Source: Fusobacteria bacterium ZRK30
Lineage (GTDB): Bacteria > Fusobacteriota > Fusobacteriia > Fusobacteriales > Fusobacteriaceae
Direction: 5' to 3'
NCBI GenBank assembly: GCA_024628785.1
Contig: CP102405.1
Span: forward strand, 2,170,001 to 2,234,000
Length of the DNA: 64,000 nt
In this document: positions 26,674 to 35,387 of the stretch, in pieces
Layout: every line of letters starts with the position of its first letter
Position numbering within the stretch: position 1 is the first letter of the stretch
Notes under the pieces: model-generated
Told to the model about the DNA's origin: nothing
What the model saw: the letters and a program-made list of their open reading frames with translations, nothing else
The model's database searches: none
Position numbers and translations under genes: made by a program

Positions 26674-26898
26674 TTAGCTTACTAGATATAGTAATAATGC
26701 TACTATTAAAAATCCAGCTGCTACAAATTCAGTAGCTTTAGCTAGGGGTCCACCATCATCGTGTACACCAAAAATACTATTGGTAGCACCAGTTCCGATT
26801 CCACCACTCATACCCTTACTTCTGTCAGGTTGAATAATTACTAAAACAATTAAAGAGATAGCAAGTATAAATAAAATTACCGTTAAAAATGTAGCCAT
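26674..26898 (-). CDS. secG: Preprotein translocase subunit SecG
   Basis: A 74-residue protein with two membrane helices (about 3-22 and 52-72) and the conserved linker GGIGTGATNSIFG. SecG assists SecYE in protein export across the inner membrane. The start at 26898 is chosen because AGGAGG lies 7 bp upstream; the frame is open 12 codons further but lacks a ribosome-binding site. It is monocistronic by spacing, with long repeat DNA upstream. Confidence 0.93.
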   Translation of the reverse strand: MATFLTVILFILAISLIVLVIIQPDRSKGMSGGIGTGATNSIFGVHDDGGPLAKATEFVAAGFLIVALLLYLVS

Positions 26899-26994
26899 TT
26901 TTGCCCTCCTAAAAAACCTTTTCTTTCCTAACATTATAGCTCATTTTATCCTTTTTGTAAAAAAGTATTTAAAAAATATTTAAAACCTCTCAAT

Positions 26995-27171
26995 GCAGAG
27001 ACACAGAGTTCTCAGTGATTCTTTTCTTTTATCGCAAATGACACGAATTATATACGAATATTAAATTCAAAACCCTTACACTAAGCTCACGAAGTAACAG
27101 CTAGAGAGACCACTAAGAAAATCTTGTCTCTCTTCGTGACCTCCCTTTTTTCTCTGTGTTCTCCGTGTCCA
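26995..27171. repeat. CAC-type fold-back repeat
   Basis: Left arm GCAGAGACACAGAGTTCTC and right arm CTCTGTGTTCTCCGTGTCC (27152-27170) are inverted copies of one motif, with CACTAAG/CACGAAG units between. Related sequences lie in at least six other gaps. It is part of the 26899-27858 gap, which has no convincing gene. Confidence 0.65.
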
Positions 27172-27309
27172 ATGTTTTCTATTTTGAATTTAATTTCTTT
27201 TTCAGATTCACTAGTATTAAAGATGGAATTTTTATCTCAAAATTCTCAGCTTATAAAATAAACTATAGATATTTTGGAGATACTCCTTGCGGGTAAAACC
27301 TTCTTTTTT

Positions 27310-27580
27310 GTCACGAATTACACGAATTTTAACGTAGAGGTAATTTATAGAACACGGACCTCTTCGAGATACACAAAAAACCTCCAATTTACACCGATAA
27401 TTCTCTTCTCTTGGTTTTAACTGAAAAATAAAAATCTTGATTCTTCATAGCTTTTGATCCATGTATGTCATGGACATACGGGTTCTGTTTCTTTTTTCTT
27501 ATCTTCATTTTAACCTATATAAATTTATGCTAATTGGTGGCTAAATTTTGCTAATGATTTTTTTCGTGATAATTCGTGAC
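27310..27580. repeat. Fold-back repeat with GTCACGAATTA ends
   Basis: Left end GTCACGAATTACACGAATT (27310-27328) and right end TTCGTGATAATTCGTGAC (27563-27580) are inverted, matching at 17 positions with one insertion. The 271-bp unit has no open frame of note and includes GGACATACGGGTTCTG. Structure resembles a MITE, but no flanking target duplication could be confirmed. Confidence 0.68.
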
Positions 27581-27730
27581 TAGTTTTTTTATCTTTAACC
27601 ACAACATCTAATCTGATATAGAACTATAACTTTTACAGATAATAATTTTTATTTTAAAGGGAATCTCTAAAAAAGTAGTATAAATGATATATCTCGAACT
27701 TTTATTAAAAAACAATTAATTTCTTAAATT

Positions 27731-27766
27731 AAATAAAGGTACAAATCATAATTTGTACCTTTATTT
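27731..27766. terminator. Strong symmetric hairpin, probable bidirectional terminator
   Basis: A perfect 16-bp stem AAATAAAGGTACAAAT/ATTTGTACCTTTATTT with loop CATA. It stands upstream of the protease promoter and may insulate that operon from the repeat-rich gap. Confidence 0.6.
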
Positions 27767-27781
27767 AATGTCTATTTTTAT

Positions 27782-27810
27782 TTGGAAAAGGTATGGAAAA
27801 GCAGTATAAT
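27782..27810 (+). promoter_or_regulatory. Promoter of the M6-like protease operon
   Basis: -35 TTGGAA, 17-bp spacer, -10 TATAAT, about 48 bp upstream of the ATG. Confidence 0.7.
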
Positions 27811-27858
27811 TAGTATAACTTAAATTTTAACTAAACATTAAATTTTTAAGGAGGTTTT

Positions 27859-29688
27859 ATGAAGGTCATAGTTTTGTTTTTCATCAGCTGGACACTTTTA
27901 CTCGGAGAAACTTTTAAACCTCTTACAGTTTTAATAGATTTTCCCGACTACAGATACACCGATCTTCATAGGAGAGAAAGAGAACTGGTGAATCAGCGTA
28001 AGGGAGATAAATTTACTCCTGAGCTATATGCAAATATGTTTTTTGATCCTGAAAGTTATCTGTCTTATAATGGCAAAGAATTTATTTCTGCTAAAAAATA
28101 TTTCACTATGGAATCTGGTGGGACCTACACATTAGAAGGAAGTGAAGATGATATCTATGGATGGTTTACAGCTCCTAAATCCATTGAATTTTACGGGAAA
28201 AATATCAGTGAGGAGGGTGACCGTATAAGAGCTGCCCACTTAGTCCGTCTGGCTGTTAATAAGTTAGTTGATAAAAAAATAGATTTTTCCCAATATGACA
28301 GAGATGAGGATGGTGTGATAGATGGCCTTATTCTCCTCTATGCAGGAAAAGGCGAACACCTTCCAAACTCCCTTGGAAGCCGGGCAATTTGGCCCCATTT
28401 TAACAGAATGCAAAATATATCATCAAGTAAATTTTATTATTTTAAAGATCACAATAATAACCTTTGGAAAATAGATAAATATGTTTTTATTCCACAAGAT
28501 ATTCCTTTGGATCTTTATATCCATGAGATAGGTCATTTTTTAAATTTGTCAGACCTGTACAAAGGCGAATCAACTATAGGTTATTGGTCTATAATGGGGG
28601 AACTCTACTGCGGTAAAATCCTTGGAAGTAAATTAAATTCTTTGGGTGGTTATCACAGATACAACCTCCAAACAAAAAGTAGCAATAAAAATATCCCTGC
28701 TTTTTGGGCTGGGGTTATAAACTATAATTTAAATGAAATAATAAAAAAAGATAAATATATTAAACTTCATAACACCAATCATAAAAAATCTAATAACCTC
28801 ATAAAAATAGATCTTCCAGGAAAAAGAATAGATGTTCCTGCAGAGGGAAGAGATCTCTACTATACCGATAATTACCTTAACCCAGACAGTAATATTACGT
28901 TTTCTGTTTTTCTTCCCAAGGATACAGATAATGTCTTAAAGTTTGATGCCTGGTTTAATTCTAAACCGGAGAAAGAGATAGAAAAAGTTTATATCCGCCC
29001 AAGTGGAGAAGAACACTGGCTCTTATTAAAAAATAAAAATAGCAAAAATAATAAAAGAGGGACATGGATCCCCTTGGAGTTTGATTTAAATTCATTTAAC
29101 GGAAAATTTGTAGAAATTATGGTAAGTCTGGTCCCCTATAAGAATGAGGGCCCAAAAGGAGCCTATATAGCAGATCTAATGGTCATGTCCGATACCATTA
29201 AAAAATTTGACCTGAAAACTACCCAAAAAACATTTACTCACGATGGTTTTATTCACAGCTTTGGTGGTGACCTATTAAAAAAATATATCTTAATTGAGTA
29301 TAGAAATCCTATAGACAAACGTATAGACGAAGGACTTCTCCGGACTAAATTAAATATTCCCTATAGAAAGGGTCTTTTAATATGGTATATAGATGAAAGT
29401 TATTCCAATTCTAATCAGTTGGTAAATATCCTTCCCTCAAATGAAAAAATGCTCTATGAAATTATAGATGGAGACCTGATCAAACTAAAATTAAAACCGT
29501 ATATCGTATCCAGCTGGACTTTTTCCTCCATAGATACTAAAGAAATGGGAGTTGTTGGAGAAAAAAGAGTTTTTTATAGGGAACAGATTCATGGTTCAAG
29601 TTCATTTCTTATAAAAAAACATCTCCAAATTAAAATATTAGAAGAAAATAAAGGCGATATTAAATTAATAATAAGTTATAAAAAATAA
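27859..29688 (+). CDS. Secreted M6-like (immune inhibitor A type) zinc metalloprotease
   Basis: A 609-residue exported protein with a signal peptide (about 1-16). The zinc motif is HEIGHFLNLSDLY (His222, Glu223, His226, and Asp232 as a likely third ligand), the HExxHxxxxxD form of M6/InhA peptidases although the usual Gly is Asn229. DRDEDGVIDG (147-156) looks like a calcium loop, and GYWSIMGE near 241 supplies the Met-turn. Residues about 310-470 resemble a beta-sandwich carbohydrate- or protein-binding module. Likely an extracellular or outer-membrane-associated protease. The two following genes, also exported, form an apparent operon ending at 30976. Confidence 0.82.
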   Translation: MKVIVLFFISWTLLLGETFKPLTVLIDFPDYRYTDLHRRERELVNQRKGDKFTPELYANMFFDPESYLSYNGKEFISAKKYFTMESGGTYTLEGSEDDIYGWFTAPKSIEFYGKNISEEGDRIRAAHLVRLAVNKLVDKKIDFSQYDRDEDGVIDGLILLYAGKGEHLPNSLGSRAIWPHFNRMQNISSSKFYYFKDHNNNLWKIDKYVFIPQDIPLDLYIHEIGHFLNLSDLYKGESTIGYWSIMGELYCGKILGSKLNSLGGYHRYNLQTKSSNKNIPAFWAGVINYNLNEIIKKDKYIKLHNTNHKKSNNLIKIDLPGKRIDVPAEGRDLYYTDNYLNPDSNITFSVFLPKDTDNVLKFDAWFNSKPEKEIEKVYIRPSGEEHWLLLKNKNSKNNKRGTWIPLEFDLNSFNGKFVEIMVSLVPYKNEGPKGAYIADLMVMSDTIKKFDLKTTQKTFTHDGFIHSFGGDLLKKYILIEYRNPIDKRIDEGLLRTKLNIPYRKGLLIWYIDESYSNSNQLVNILPSNEKMLYEIIDGDLIKLKLKPYIVSSWTFSSIDTKEMGVVGEKRVFYREQIHGSSSFLIKKHLQIKILEENKGDIKLIISYKK

Positions 29689-29728
29689 ATACATTCAATA
29701 AAATTTACTATATAAAGGGAGGAAAATT

Positions 29729-30586
29729 ATGAATTTGAAAAAAACTATTATTTTAGGAGGGCTTTTAATAAGCACCCTTGCCATGGCTGAAAATGCAGCC
29801 AATATCGCTGCTTCATCCAGTGCACTTTCAGAGTTAAAGGAGATCTCCAAGGAAAAAAAATCTGACAAACTATTTTATTTAGTAGATGATTTCAGCGGTC
29901 TTGCCACTGCCCCTGGATTTTCTTTCGGAGCTCCATCGGGGTTAGTTCCTGGATTCGGAACAGCCTTTATGGGTCTTGCCGGAACTTCTTACAGTGACGA
30001 TACCGATGGTGCATTAGCCTTTGGGGGAGGTTTTGGAGATCCGATTAAATCTGTGGGAGGAGCAGCATCTCTCTCTGTAGGTAGTATCGATCCCCGGGAT
30101 GGAGGAGCTTTTAACAGAGGTTCTGCCAACCTTAGTTTAGGTAAGACTTTTACAGCTTATGGTTTGGGAGCTGCTATAGGAGTTTCCAACGTTGACCTGT
30201 GGCACGATACCGGCGATGACAAACTAGACCCCAGTTATTATGCTGCCATAACAAAACTTCTGCCAAACAATGTCGCTCCGGTTATTATAACTGCAGGGGT
30301 AGGAAGCAACAGTTATGCCGATATCAGCAAAGACGATATTGAGACTACCAGAAACGAAAGAGAACATAAATGGGGAGAATTTATTTCAGGAGCAGTATAT
30401 ATCCATCCTCAAATGAGTTTAGTATTAGATTATACCTCTGGTATCACTACCTTTGGTACCAGTATAGTTCCTATGCCAAACTACCCTGTTTCTATAGGGT
30501 TGGCTGCCCAGGATCTCTTCAAAGAGGATAAAGCTGTAGATGAGGTTAAATTTTTAGGTACATTGTCGGTAGGTTTCGCATTCTAA
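29729..30586 (+). CDS. Exported protein, probable outer-membrane beta-barrel
   Basis: A 285-residue protein with a signal peptide (1-20, LAMAEN). After a helical stretch (about 25-45), residues 60-285 are Gly-rich alternating beta strands, ending in LSVGFAF with a terminal Phe, the usual outer-membrane assembly signal. The repeated GxGxxxG texture (GALAFGGGFGDPIKSVGG) supports a barrel. Function is unknown. It follows the protease gene by 40 bp with RBS GGGAGGA, and may display or export the protease or the next small protein. Confidence 0.65.
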   Translation: MNLKKTIILGGLLISTLAMAENAANIAASSSALSELKEISKEKKSDKLFYLVDDFSGLATAPGFSFGAPSGLVPGFGTAFMGLAGTSYSDDTDGALAFGGGFGDPIKSVGGAASLSVGSIDPRDGGAFNRGSANLSLGKTFTAYGLGAAIGVSNVDLWHDTGDDKLDPSYYAAITKLLPNNVAPVIITAGVGSNSYADISKDDIETTRNEREHKWGEFISGAVYIHPQMSLVLDYTSGITTFGTSIVPMPNYPVSIGLAAQDLFKEDKAVDEVKFLGTLSVGFAF

Positions 30587-30610
30587 TTTTTTACAATGGA
30601 GGTAATTTAT

Positions 30611-30937
30611 ATGAAAAAGATATTTTTAATATTTGCCCTCACTGCTCTCATGAGTATAGGGGCAAATGCTGAGGAAAATAGTAATGATAATAATGTACAA
30701 GCACAGCAGCAGGGAGATGTTACAGCTACTGCTGCCCCTGCTCCTCAAAGCAACCTTGCAGATTCATTTATGGCTGCTTTTGGGATGGAAGTAGATGCCG
30801 GCGGCAGCGGTGATGCCGGTCCTGGTATGGGAGAAGGAAGTTCCGGAGGTACAATGGCAGTAGGAATGTCTACTATTTCAACTACTTCTACCAATCAGGT
30901 AACACCACCTTTCACACCGTACAGCTATCAGAAATAA
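30611..30937 (+). CDS. Small exported Gly/Ala/Ser-rich protein
   Basis: About 108 residues: signal peptide (1-20, ending GANAEE), then a low-complexity Gln/Asn/Ala-rich stretch and a Gly-Ser-rich segment (GGSGDAGPGMGEGSSGG). I do not recognise it. The start at 30611 is chosen for the GGAGG 8 bp upstream; an ATG 15 bp earlier lacks one. As third gene of the protease cassette it could be a substrate, propeptide-like inhibitor or surface component; this is speculation from position. Confidence 0.6.
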   Translation: MKKIFLIFALTALMSIGANAEENSNDNNVQAQQQGDVTATAAPAPQSNLADSFMAAFGMEVDAGGSGDAGPGMGEGSSGGTMAVGMSTISTTSTNQVTPPFTPYSYQK

Positions 30938-30945
30938 TTTTTTAT

Positions 30946-30976
30946 AAAAAAAGCTCTCAATCTTGAGAGCTTTTTC
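30946..30976. terminator. Bidirectional terminator between convergent operons
   Basis: Stem AAGCTCTCAA/TTGAGAGCTT with loop TC, flanked by A and T runs. It ends the protease cassette (+) and the MacB-like gene (-). Confidence 0.88.
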
Positions 30977-30984
30977 TTCTCTTT

Positions 30985-32103
30985 CTAAATCTTCATGGCC
31001 TCTACAGGCTGGAGCTTGGCTGCTTTGTACGCCGGAAGACTCCCAAAAACTATCCCCAGCCCGACCGAAGTTACAAACACAGTCACTATCTGATCGACAT
31101 AATAGATAGATGGAATTCCTATTACCTTACCAACTACATATGCTCCTCCACATCCAAAGACAATTCCTATCCCCCCCCCTATGGTAGAAAGAACGGTAGA
31201 TTCCAGTAAAAATATCTTCAGTATATTTTTTTCACTCATCCCCATAGTTCTCAGGATTCCTATACTGGGAGTCATCTCTCGGACCGAATTTAACAATAAA
31301 TTGCTTATCCCCAGCCCTCCCATTACAAGGGCTACTATCCCCACTGCTCCCAAGAATATATTAATCATGTTTTTTATCTTTTCAATTTTTTGATATCTGA
31401 CATTTCCTTCCAGGACCGTATACCTGTTCCTGTAATTTTTTCTGGACAATATCTCGATCAAATAATCTGTAGTCTCCTCTATATCTTCTCTATCCCTGTA
31501 GGTAACTACCACCGTATTTATACTTCTGGTACTTCCTAAATTATTATATTCATCTATATCCATGTATATAGTTCCTATTCCCAGGGTACTTCCCAAGTCT
31601 TCCCTGTATACTCCTGTTACCCGGAGCTCTACAGGTTTTCCTGTACTTAGGTTTATTTGAAATATTTTTCCTACTGCATGGGATGTCTTAAATATTTTTT
31701 CAGCAGTTTTATTTCCTATCAATACTTCCCTGCCTCTAATATTACTGCTCCCTTCTACCTCTAATTCCTTACCCTGGATGGCAGATTTAGTATACCCTTC
31801 TACCTTTATCTTATTCAGTTCATCATAATTAACTGTCATATTCATCTCAGGAGAAAATACATAGTCCACTATAGGCATATTTTCCAGTAGTTTTATATCT
31901 TCCAGGTTATATCCCCGGCTGCTCCCTATTAGAACTCTGTTCTCTGCTATGCTGGCCAGATCTTTTTTTACTGCTGCTTCTCCTCCGCTGGATATGGCAA
32001 AAATTCCCATAATGGACGCTACCCCTATTATTATTCCCATAAGGGGTGCTGCACTACGGAGTTTATTACCTATAATAATTTTTTTTACCATCCAAAAAAC
32101 CAT
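30985..32103 (-). CDS. MacB/FtsX-type ABC permease (no ATPase domain)
   Basis: A 372-residue permease: an N-terminal membrane helix (about 15-37), a large periplasmic MacB core domain (about 40-235), and three C-terminal helices (about 250-370) with the FtsX pattern ending LPAYKAAKLQPVEAMKI. MacB-type pumps drive lipoprotein, peptide or macrolide traffic together with a MacA adaptor and TolC. Unlike classical MacB there is no fused ATPase, and no ATPase gene is adjacent. The upstream spacer to the adaptor gene holds repeat DNA. Confidence 0.88.
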   Translation of the reverse strand: MVFWMVKKIIIGNKLRSAAPLMGIIIGVASIMGIFAISSGGEAAVKKDLASIAENRVLIGSSRGYNLEDIKLLENMPIVDYVFSPEMNMTVNYDELNKIKVEGYTKSAIQGKELEVEGSSNIRGREVLIGNKTAEKIFKTSHAVGKIFQINLSTGKPVELRVTGVYREDLGSTLGIGTIYMDIDEYNNLGSTRSINTVVVTYRDREDIEETTDYLIEILSRKNYRNRYTVLEGNVRYQKIEKIKNMINIFLGAVGIVALVMGGLGISNLLLNSVREMTPSIGILRTMGMSEKNILKIFLLESTVLSTIGGGIGIVFGCGGAYVVGKVIGIPSIYYVDQIVTVFVTSVGLGIVFGSLPAYKAAKLQPVEAMKI

Positions 32104-32170
32104 ATTTTTTCTCCTTTAAACTTTTTATACAAATTAAAATTATTGCCGTAGATTATTAAAACCGAATTTC

Positions 32171-32314
32171 TTATACTAAGATCACTAGGAAAAAACTAGA
32201 GAACTCTCTAAGAGAATCTTCTTTCTTGCTTTTAAACGAAGTTTATAGTCATTTTGCTTCAGCAGTAATGTTTCTACAATGACGATCGTGACTTACTTTC
32301 TAAGACAAGATGAT
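32171..32314. repeat. Long intergenic repeat, copy 2
   Basis: Matches 23001-23140 and 33809-33950: TACTAAGATCACTAGG, then AAACGAAGTTTATAGTCATT, TTTCTACAATGACGATCGTG and CTAAGACAAGATG. It occupies the spacer between the adaptor and permease genes (32104-32410); no gene is seen in that gap. Confidence 0.7.
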
Positions 32315-32410
32315 TTTAGGTTTGTTTTCTCTATTTTGAGATTCATATTTAAAATTCATTCTAAGGTAGAATTAATTTTGATACTCATGAAATCTCCATA
32401 AAAGAAAGAG

Positions 32411-33607
32411 TTATTTTACCATTACCTTCTCCCCATCTCTCACCTTAAACGGATTTACAACTACTTCCATCCCTTCTGGCAGATTCAAAACTTCATATTT
32501 AGACAGGGTCTTTATCCCTGTCTGTATTTCTACCTTTCTGGCCCTGTTGTTTTCAACGATATAAACATAATTTTTTCCATTTTCCTCTATTACAGAAAAA
32601 GCATCCACTACATTTATCCCGTTAAGTGCCTTCCCGGATATTTCTACTCCTACACTGACTCCCGGCAGCAGACCTATAGATCCGTCTAATTCTACAGTGG
32701 CAGTCAGATATCTTTCCTCATTGTTTCCATTTTTTATTACCTGAGCTATACTTGATATAGAAACTACTTTACCGCTATACTTTTTCTCCTCCAATGAACC
32801 TTTAGAAATAATATCTACACCTGCTCCCGTACTTACCCCTTGAGATTGATAGATAGGTATAAGCACCTTTACCTCTAGTCCACTGTCTAGAGATGCAAAG
32901 TTTAATAACGATTTCCCCGGAACTGCCATCATCCCATTCTCCACAAAAACTTCTGTTATTATCCCATTTTCCGGAGCTGTCATATTCTGACTCATCTCCT
33001 TCAATTCTTCATTTAAACTATTTGATTTAATCTTTAACCTCTGTTTGGCAAGGGATATATCCTGAATTACATTGTTGTATTCCAAATCTTTTAATGCCGC
33101 ATCGGTAATATATTTGTTAGCTTCCAAAGAAGATACTCCGTCCTGCTCCAATAATTCTTTCATAGTTTCAGCCGTACTGTTGGCATTATTCAGCTGGAAT
33201 TTCACAACCTTTTCCCTTCTCTCTAACTCTGTTACCTGCTTTTCCAAAACTTCAACTTCTAATTTTTTTTCTTCCAGCTTCATAAAAATATTGGAAACTC
33301 CTGTATTTTTAAATCCGTCGGTTCCTACACCGCTGAACCTGATCAGCTCATCTCCTTTTTTTATCATAGTTCCAGACTGAATCTTTACCTCTTCTATCAT
33401 CATGGGAACTTTTTTATACAACCCATAGGTTTTCTTGGCATAAACTATCCCCTCAAATTTTAAATTTTCAGAAATATTTTCATTACTTATCCTTACCATC
33501 CTCACTGAAGCTGTATCTTTATTATTTTTATTTTTTAATACTGCATAGCCCCCCCCGATAACCAGAAGAGCTGTTACAGCTATAATTATTTTCTTTTTCA
33601 TCTTCAT
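32411..33607 (-). CDS. HlyD/MacA-type periplasmic adaptor
   Basis: A 398-residue membrane-fusion protein: N-terminal anchor (about 4-22), lipoyl-like half motifs (VKIQSGTMIKKGDELIRFSG near 74 and the returning ENGIITEVFVENGMMAVPGK), a coiled-coil hairpin (about 110-205), and beta-barrel and membrane-proximal domains to the end. It bridges an inner-membrane pump to TolC. Neighbours are a MacB-like permease downstream and TolC upstream, so the three form one tripartite exporter. Confidence 0.9.
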   Translation of the reverse strand: MKMKKKIIIAVTALLVIGGGYAVLKNKNNKDTASVRMVRISNENISENLKFEGIVYAKKTYGLYKKVPMMIEEVKIQSGTMIKKGDELIRFSGVGTDGFKNTGVSNIFMKLEEKKLEVEVLEKQVTELERREKVVKFQLNNANSTAETMKELLEQDGVSSLEANKYITDAALKDLEYNNVIQDISLAKQRLKIKSNSLNEELKEMSQNMTAPENGIITEVFVENGMMAVPGKSLLNFASLDSGLEVKVLIPIYQSQGVSTGAGVDIISKGSLEEKKYSGKVVSISSIAQVIKNGNNEERYLTATVELDGSIGLLPGVSVGVEISGKALNGINVVDAFSVIEENGKNYVYIVENNRARKVEIQTGIKTLSKYEVLNLPEGMEVVVNPFKVRDGEKVMVK

Positions 33608-33655
33608 CTCCCTAAATATATTTATCTTTTTTCTTTAAAAACTTAAAAGCTCTCC

Positions 33656-34070
33656 GTCACGAATTACACAAATTAAAGATTCTATTGCTAGAGTACAGAA
33701 GTTTTAAACCTAATTTTTTTGACACGGATCTTTATGTATCTAAAATCTAATTAATACGAATCCTTTAGAACTTTCTTTTTGTCGCAGATTTCTAAAACCT
33801 AAACCTCTACACTAAGCCCACAAAGAAATAACCAGAAAGTTCACTAAGAAATTCTTTTTTCTTAGTTTAAAGCGAAGTTTATAGTCGTTGAGCTCCAGCC
33901 CTCTGTTTCTACAATAACGATCGTGTATTACAATGCAAAGACAATTATAAACTTTCTTTGGTTCGTTTCTTGTGTTAATCACATTCAAAATTAGATTTAG
34001 TTACATCTAATTTTGATAATCGTGAATCGTAAATGAACCCGTATTAAAGAGGGACTCTTTAGAACCTTCA
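33656..34070. repeat. CAC-type arm plus long intergenic repeat, copy 3
   Basis: Starts with GTCACGAATTACACAAATT (33656-33674). From 33809 it carries the same long module as 22966-23222: GAAGTTTATAGTCGTTGAGC, CTGTTTCTACAATAACGATC, AAGACAATTATAAACTTTC, and a final ATGAACCC. It fills the 33608-34142 spacer between tolC and the adaptor gene; no gene is visible there. Confidence 0.7.
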
Positions 34071-34142
34071 ACCTAAAGTCTATAGTCATTATGCTTTGGT
34101 TTCTCCATACGAGGAATGAAAACTAGGAGGAAGAGGGGTCCC

Positions 34143-35387
34143 TTATCTCCACGCGTTTTCATATGTATCTATAGCTAACATAAGTTCCCTCTGGAGGGTA
34201 TAGTAACCTTCCTCTGCTGCTCTTAATTTATCTATACTGTCTAAATATTCAAATGAACTCATAAGGGAGTTATTATATCTCAGTGTATCTATCTCTGCAT
34301 TTTCATCAGCTATTTCCACCTTTATATTCTGTGCTTCCAGCTGCTTAGATAGAGTAATCATATTACTGTATTTTTCCTTGAGTTCCAGTTTTACCTCATC
34401 CTTCATCTTTGTCAGATCTATATTTGCCTGATCTACCCTATATTGGTTTTGAGCCACAGTATCCATATCTGCACCCCAATTAAATACATTCCAATTAAAT
34501 CCTACACCTATTCTATAAGAATCCAGTCCATCGCTGTCTCTCTTGAAATTCTTTTCAAATCCCAATCCTACCTTTGGATAGTACGCTGCTCTGGCTATAT
34601 TTACATCGATCTCACTTTCTTGGAGATTTATCTCTGTTTTTTTAACCTTACTTCCTTCATTCAATGCCTTGGCAATATCCTCTTCCAATAAAAATTTATT
34701 TAGATCCAAAGTTTTATAATCAAACTCTGCTATGTTTAAAGGTTCGTCCATAGATATTCCTAAGAGTATCTGTAGTTCATATGTTTTTATTTCAGACTGT
34801 TGTTTTACACCTAGAAGTGTCACTTCATTACTCAATATATCACTCTTTACCCTAAGTACATCTGATTTTTTTACCAGTTTATTGTTATTATAAAGTTTTT
34901 CCAATCTTTCCCTCTGCTTGTTCAGGGTATTGTTGACTCCTTCCAGAATATCCGCCTGTTTATTTAAATTTAATACCTCAAAATATTTTGCTATAATATC
35001 TTTTCTTATGTCATATTTCAATAAAATATTGGTCAAAGATATTTTTTCCGATTCCAATTTAGATTTTTTATATTCATTGGTAAGCTTTCCACCTGTAAAA
35101 AGAGGCATATAAATTCTAGCTTCTACTCCTACACTTTTGTCAAAAGGGTTCAAATTATCATCATATGGTGCATCCCCTTCATCCATACTGAGAGATATCA
35201 CAGGTAAAAATGCTTTCATTCTCTTTTTTTCTTCTAGTTTTTTTATATCCAGAGTAATTCTTTCCCTTCTTATTTCCGGGTTTTCATTTTCTGCAATCTT
35301 AAGTGCTTCTTCTAAATTTAATTCTTTTGAAAAAACATTTAATGAAGTTATCGTCATCAATGCCAGTATCATAAATTTTTTTTTCAT
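34143..35387 (-). CDS. TolC family outer-membrane efflux protein
   Basis: A 414-residue TolC-type channel: signal peptide (1-20, ends NVFSKEL), then two repeated long helical halves typical of outer-membrane efflux proteins (LNLEEALKIAENENPEIRRE near 23; LYNNNKLVKKSDVLRVKSD near 163; DVNIARAAYYPKVGLG near 259). It forms the outer-membrane exit of the MacAB-like exporter or of the neighbouring polysaccharide system. The start overlaps the PHP phosphatase gene by 89 bp; RBS GAGGGGAC supports the chosen ATG. Confidence 0.9.
   Translation of the reverse strand: MKKKFMILALMTITSLNVFSKELNLEEALKIAENENPEIRRERITLDIKKLEEKKRMKAFLPVISLSMDEGDAPYDDNLNPFDKSVGVEARIYMPLFTGGKLTNEYKKSKLESEKISLTNILLKYDIRKDIIAKYFEVLNLNKQADILEGVNNTLNKQRERLEKLYNNNKLVKKSDVLRVKSDILSNEVTLLGVKQQSEIKTYELQILLGISMDEPLNIAEFDYKTLDLNKFLLEEDIAKALNEGSKVKKTEINLQESEIDVNIARAAYYPKVGLGFEKNFKRDSDGLDSYRIGVGFNWNVFNWGADMDTVAQNQYRVDQANIDLTKMKDEVKLELKEKYSNMITLSKQLEAQNIKVEIADENAEIDTLRYNNSLMSSFEYLDSIDKLRAAEEGYYTLQRELMLAIDTYENAWR

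Noticed and set aside
22966-27580. Possible CRISPR arrays in the repeat-rich gaps
   Set aside because: Repeats are imperfect, differently spaced, inverted and without unique spacers of constant length; no cas genes are present.
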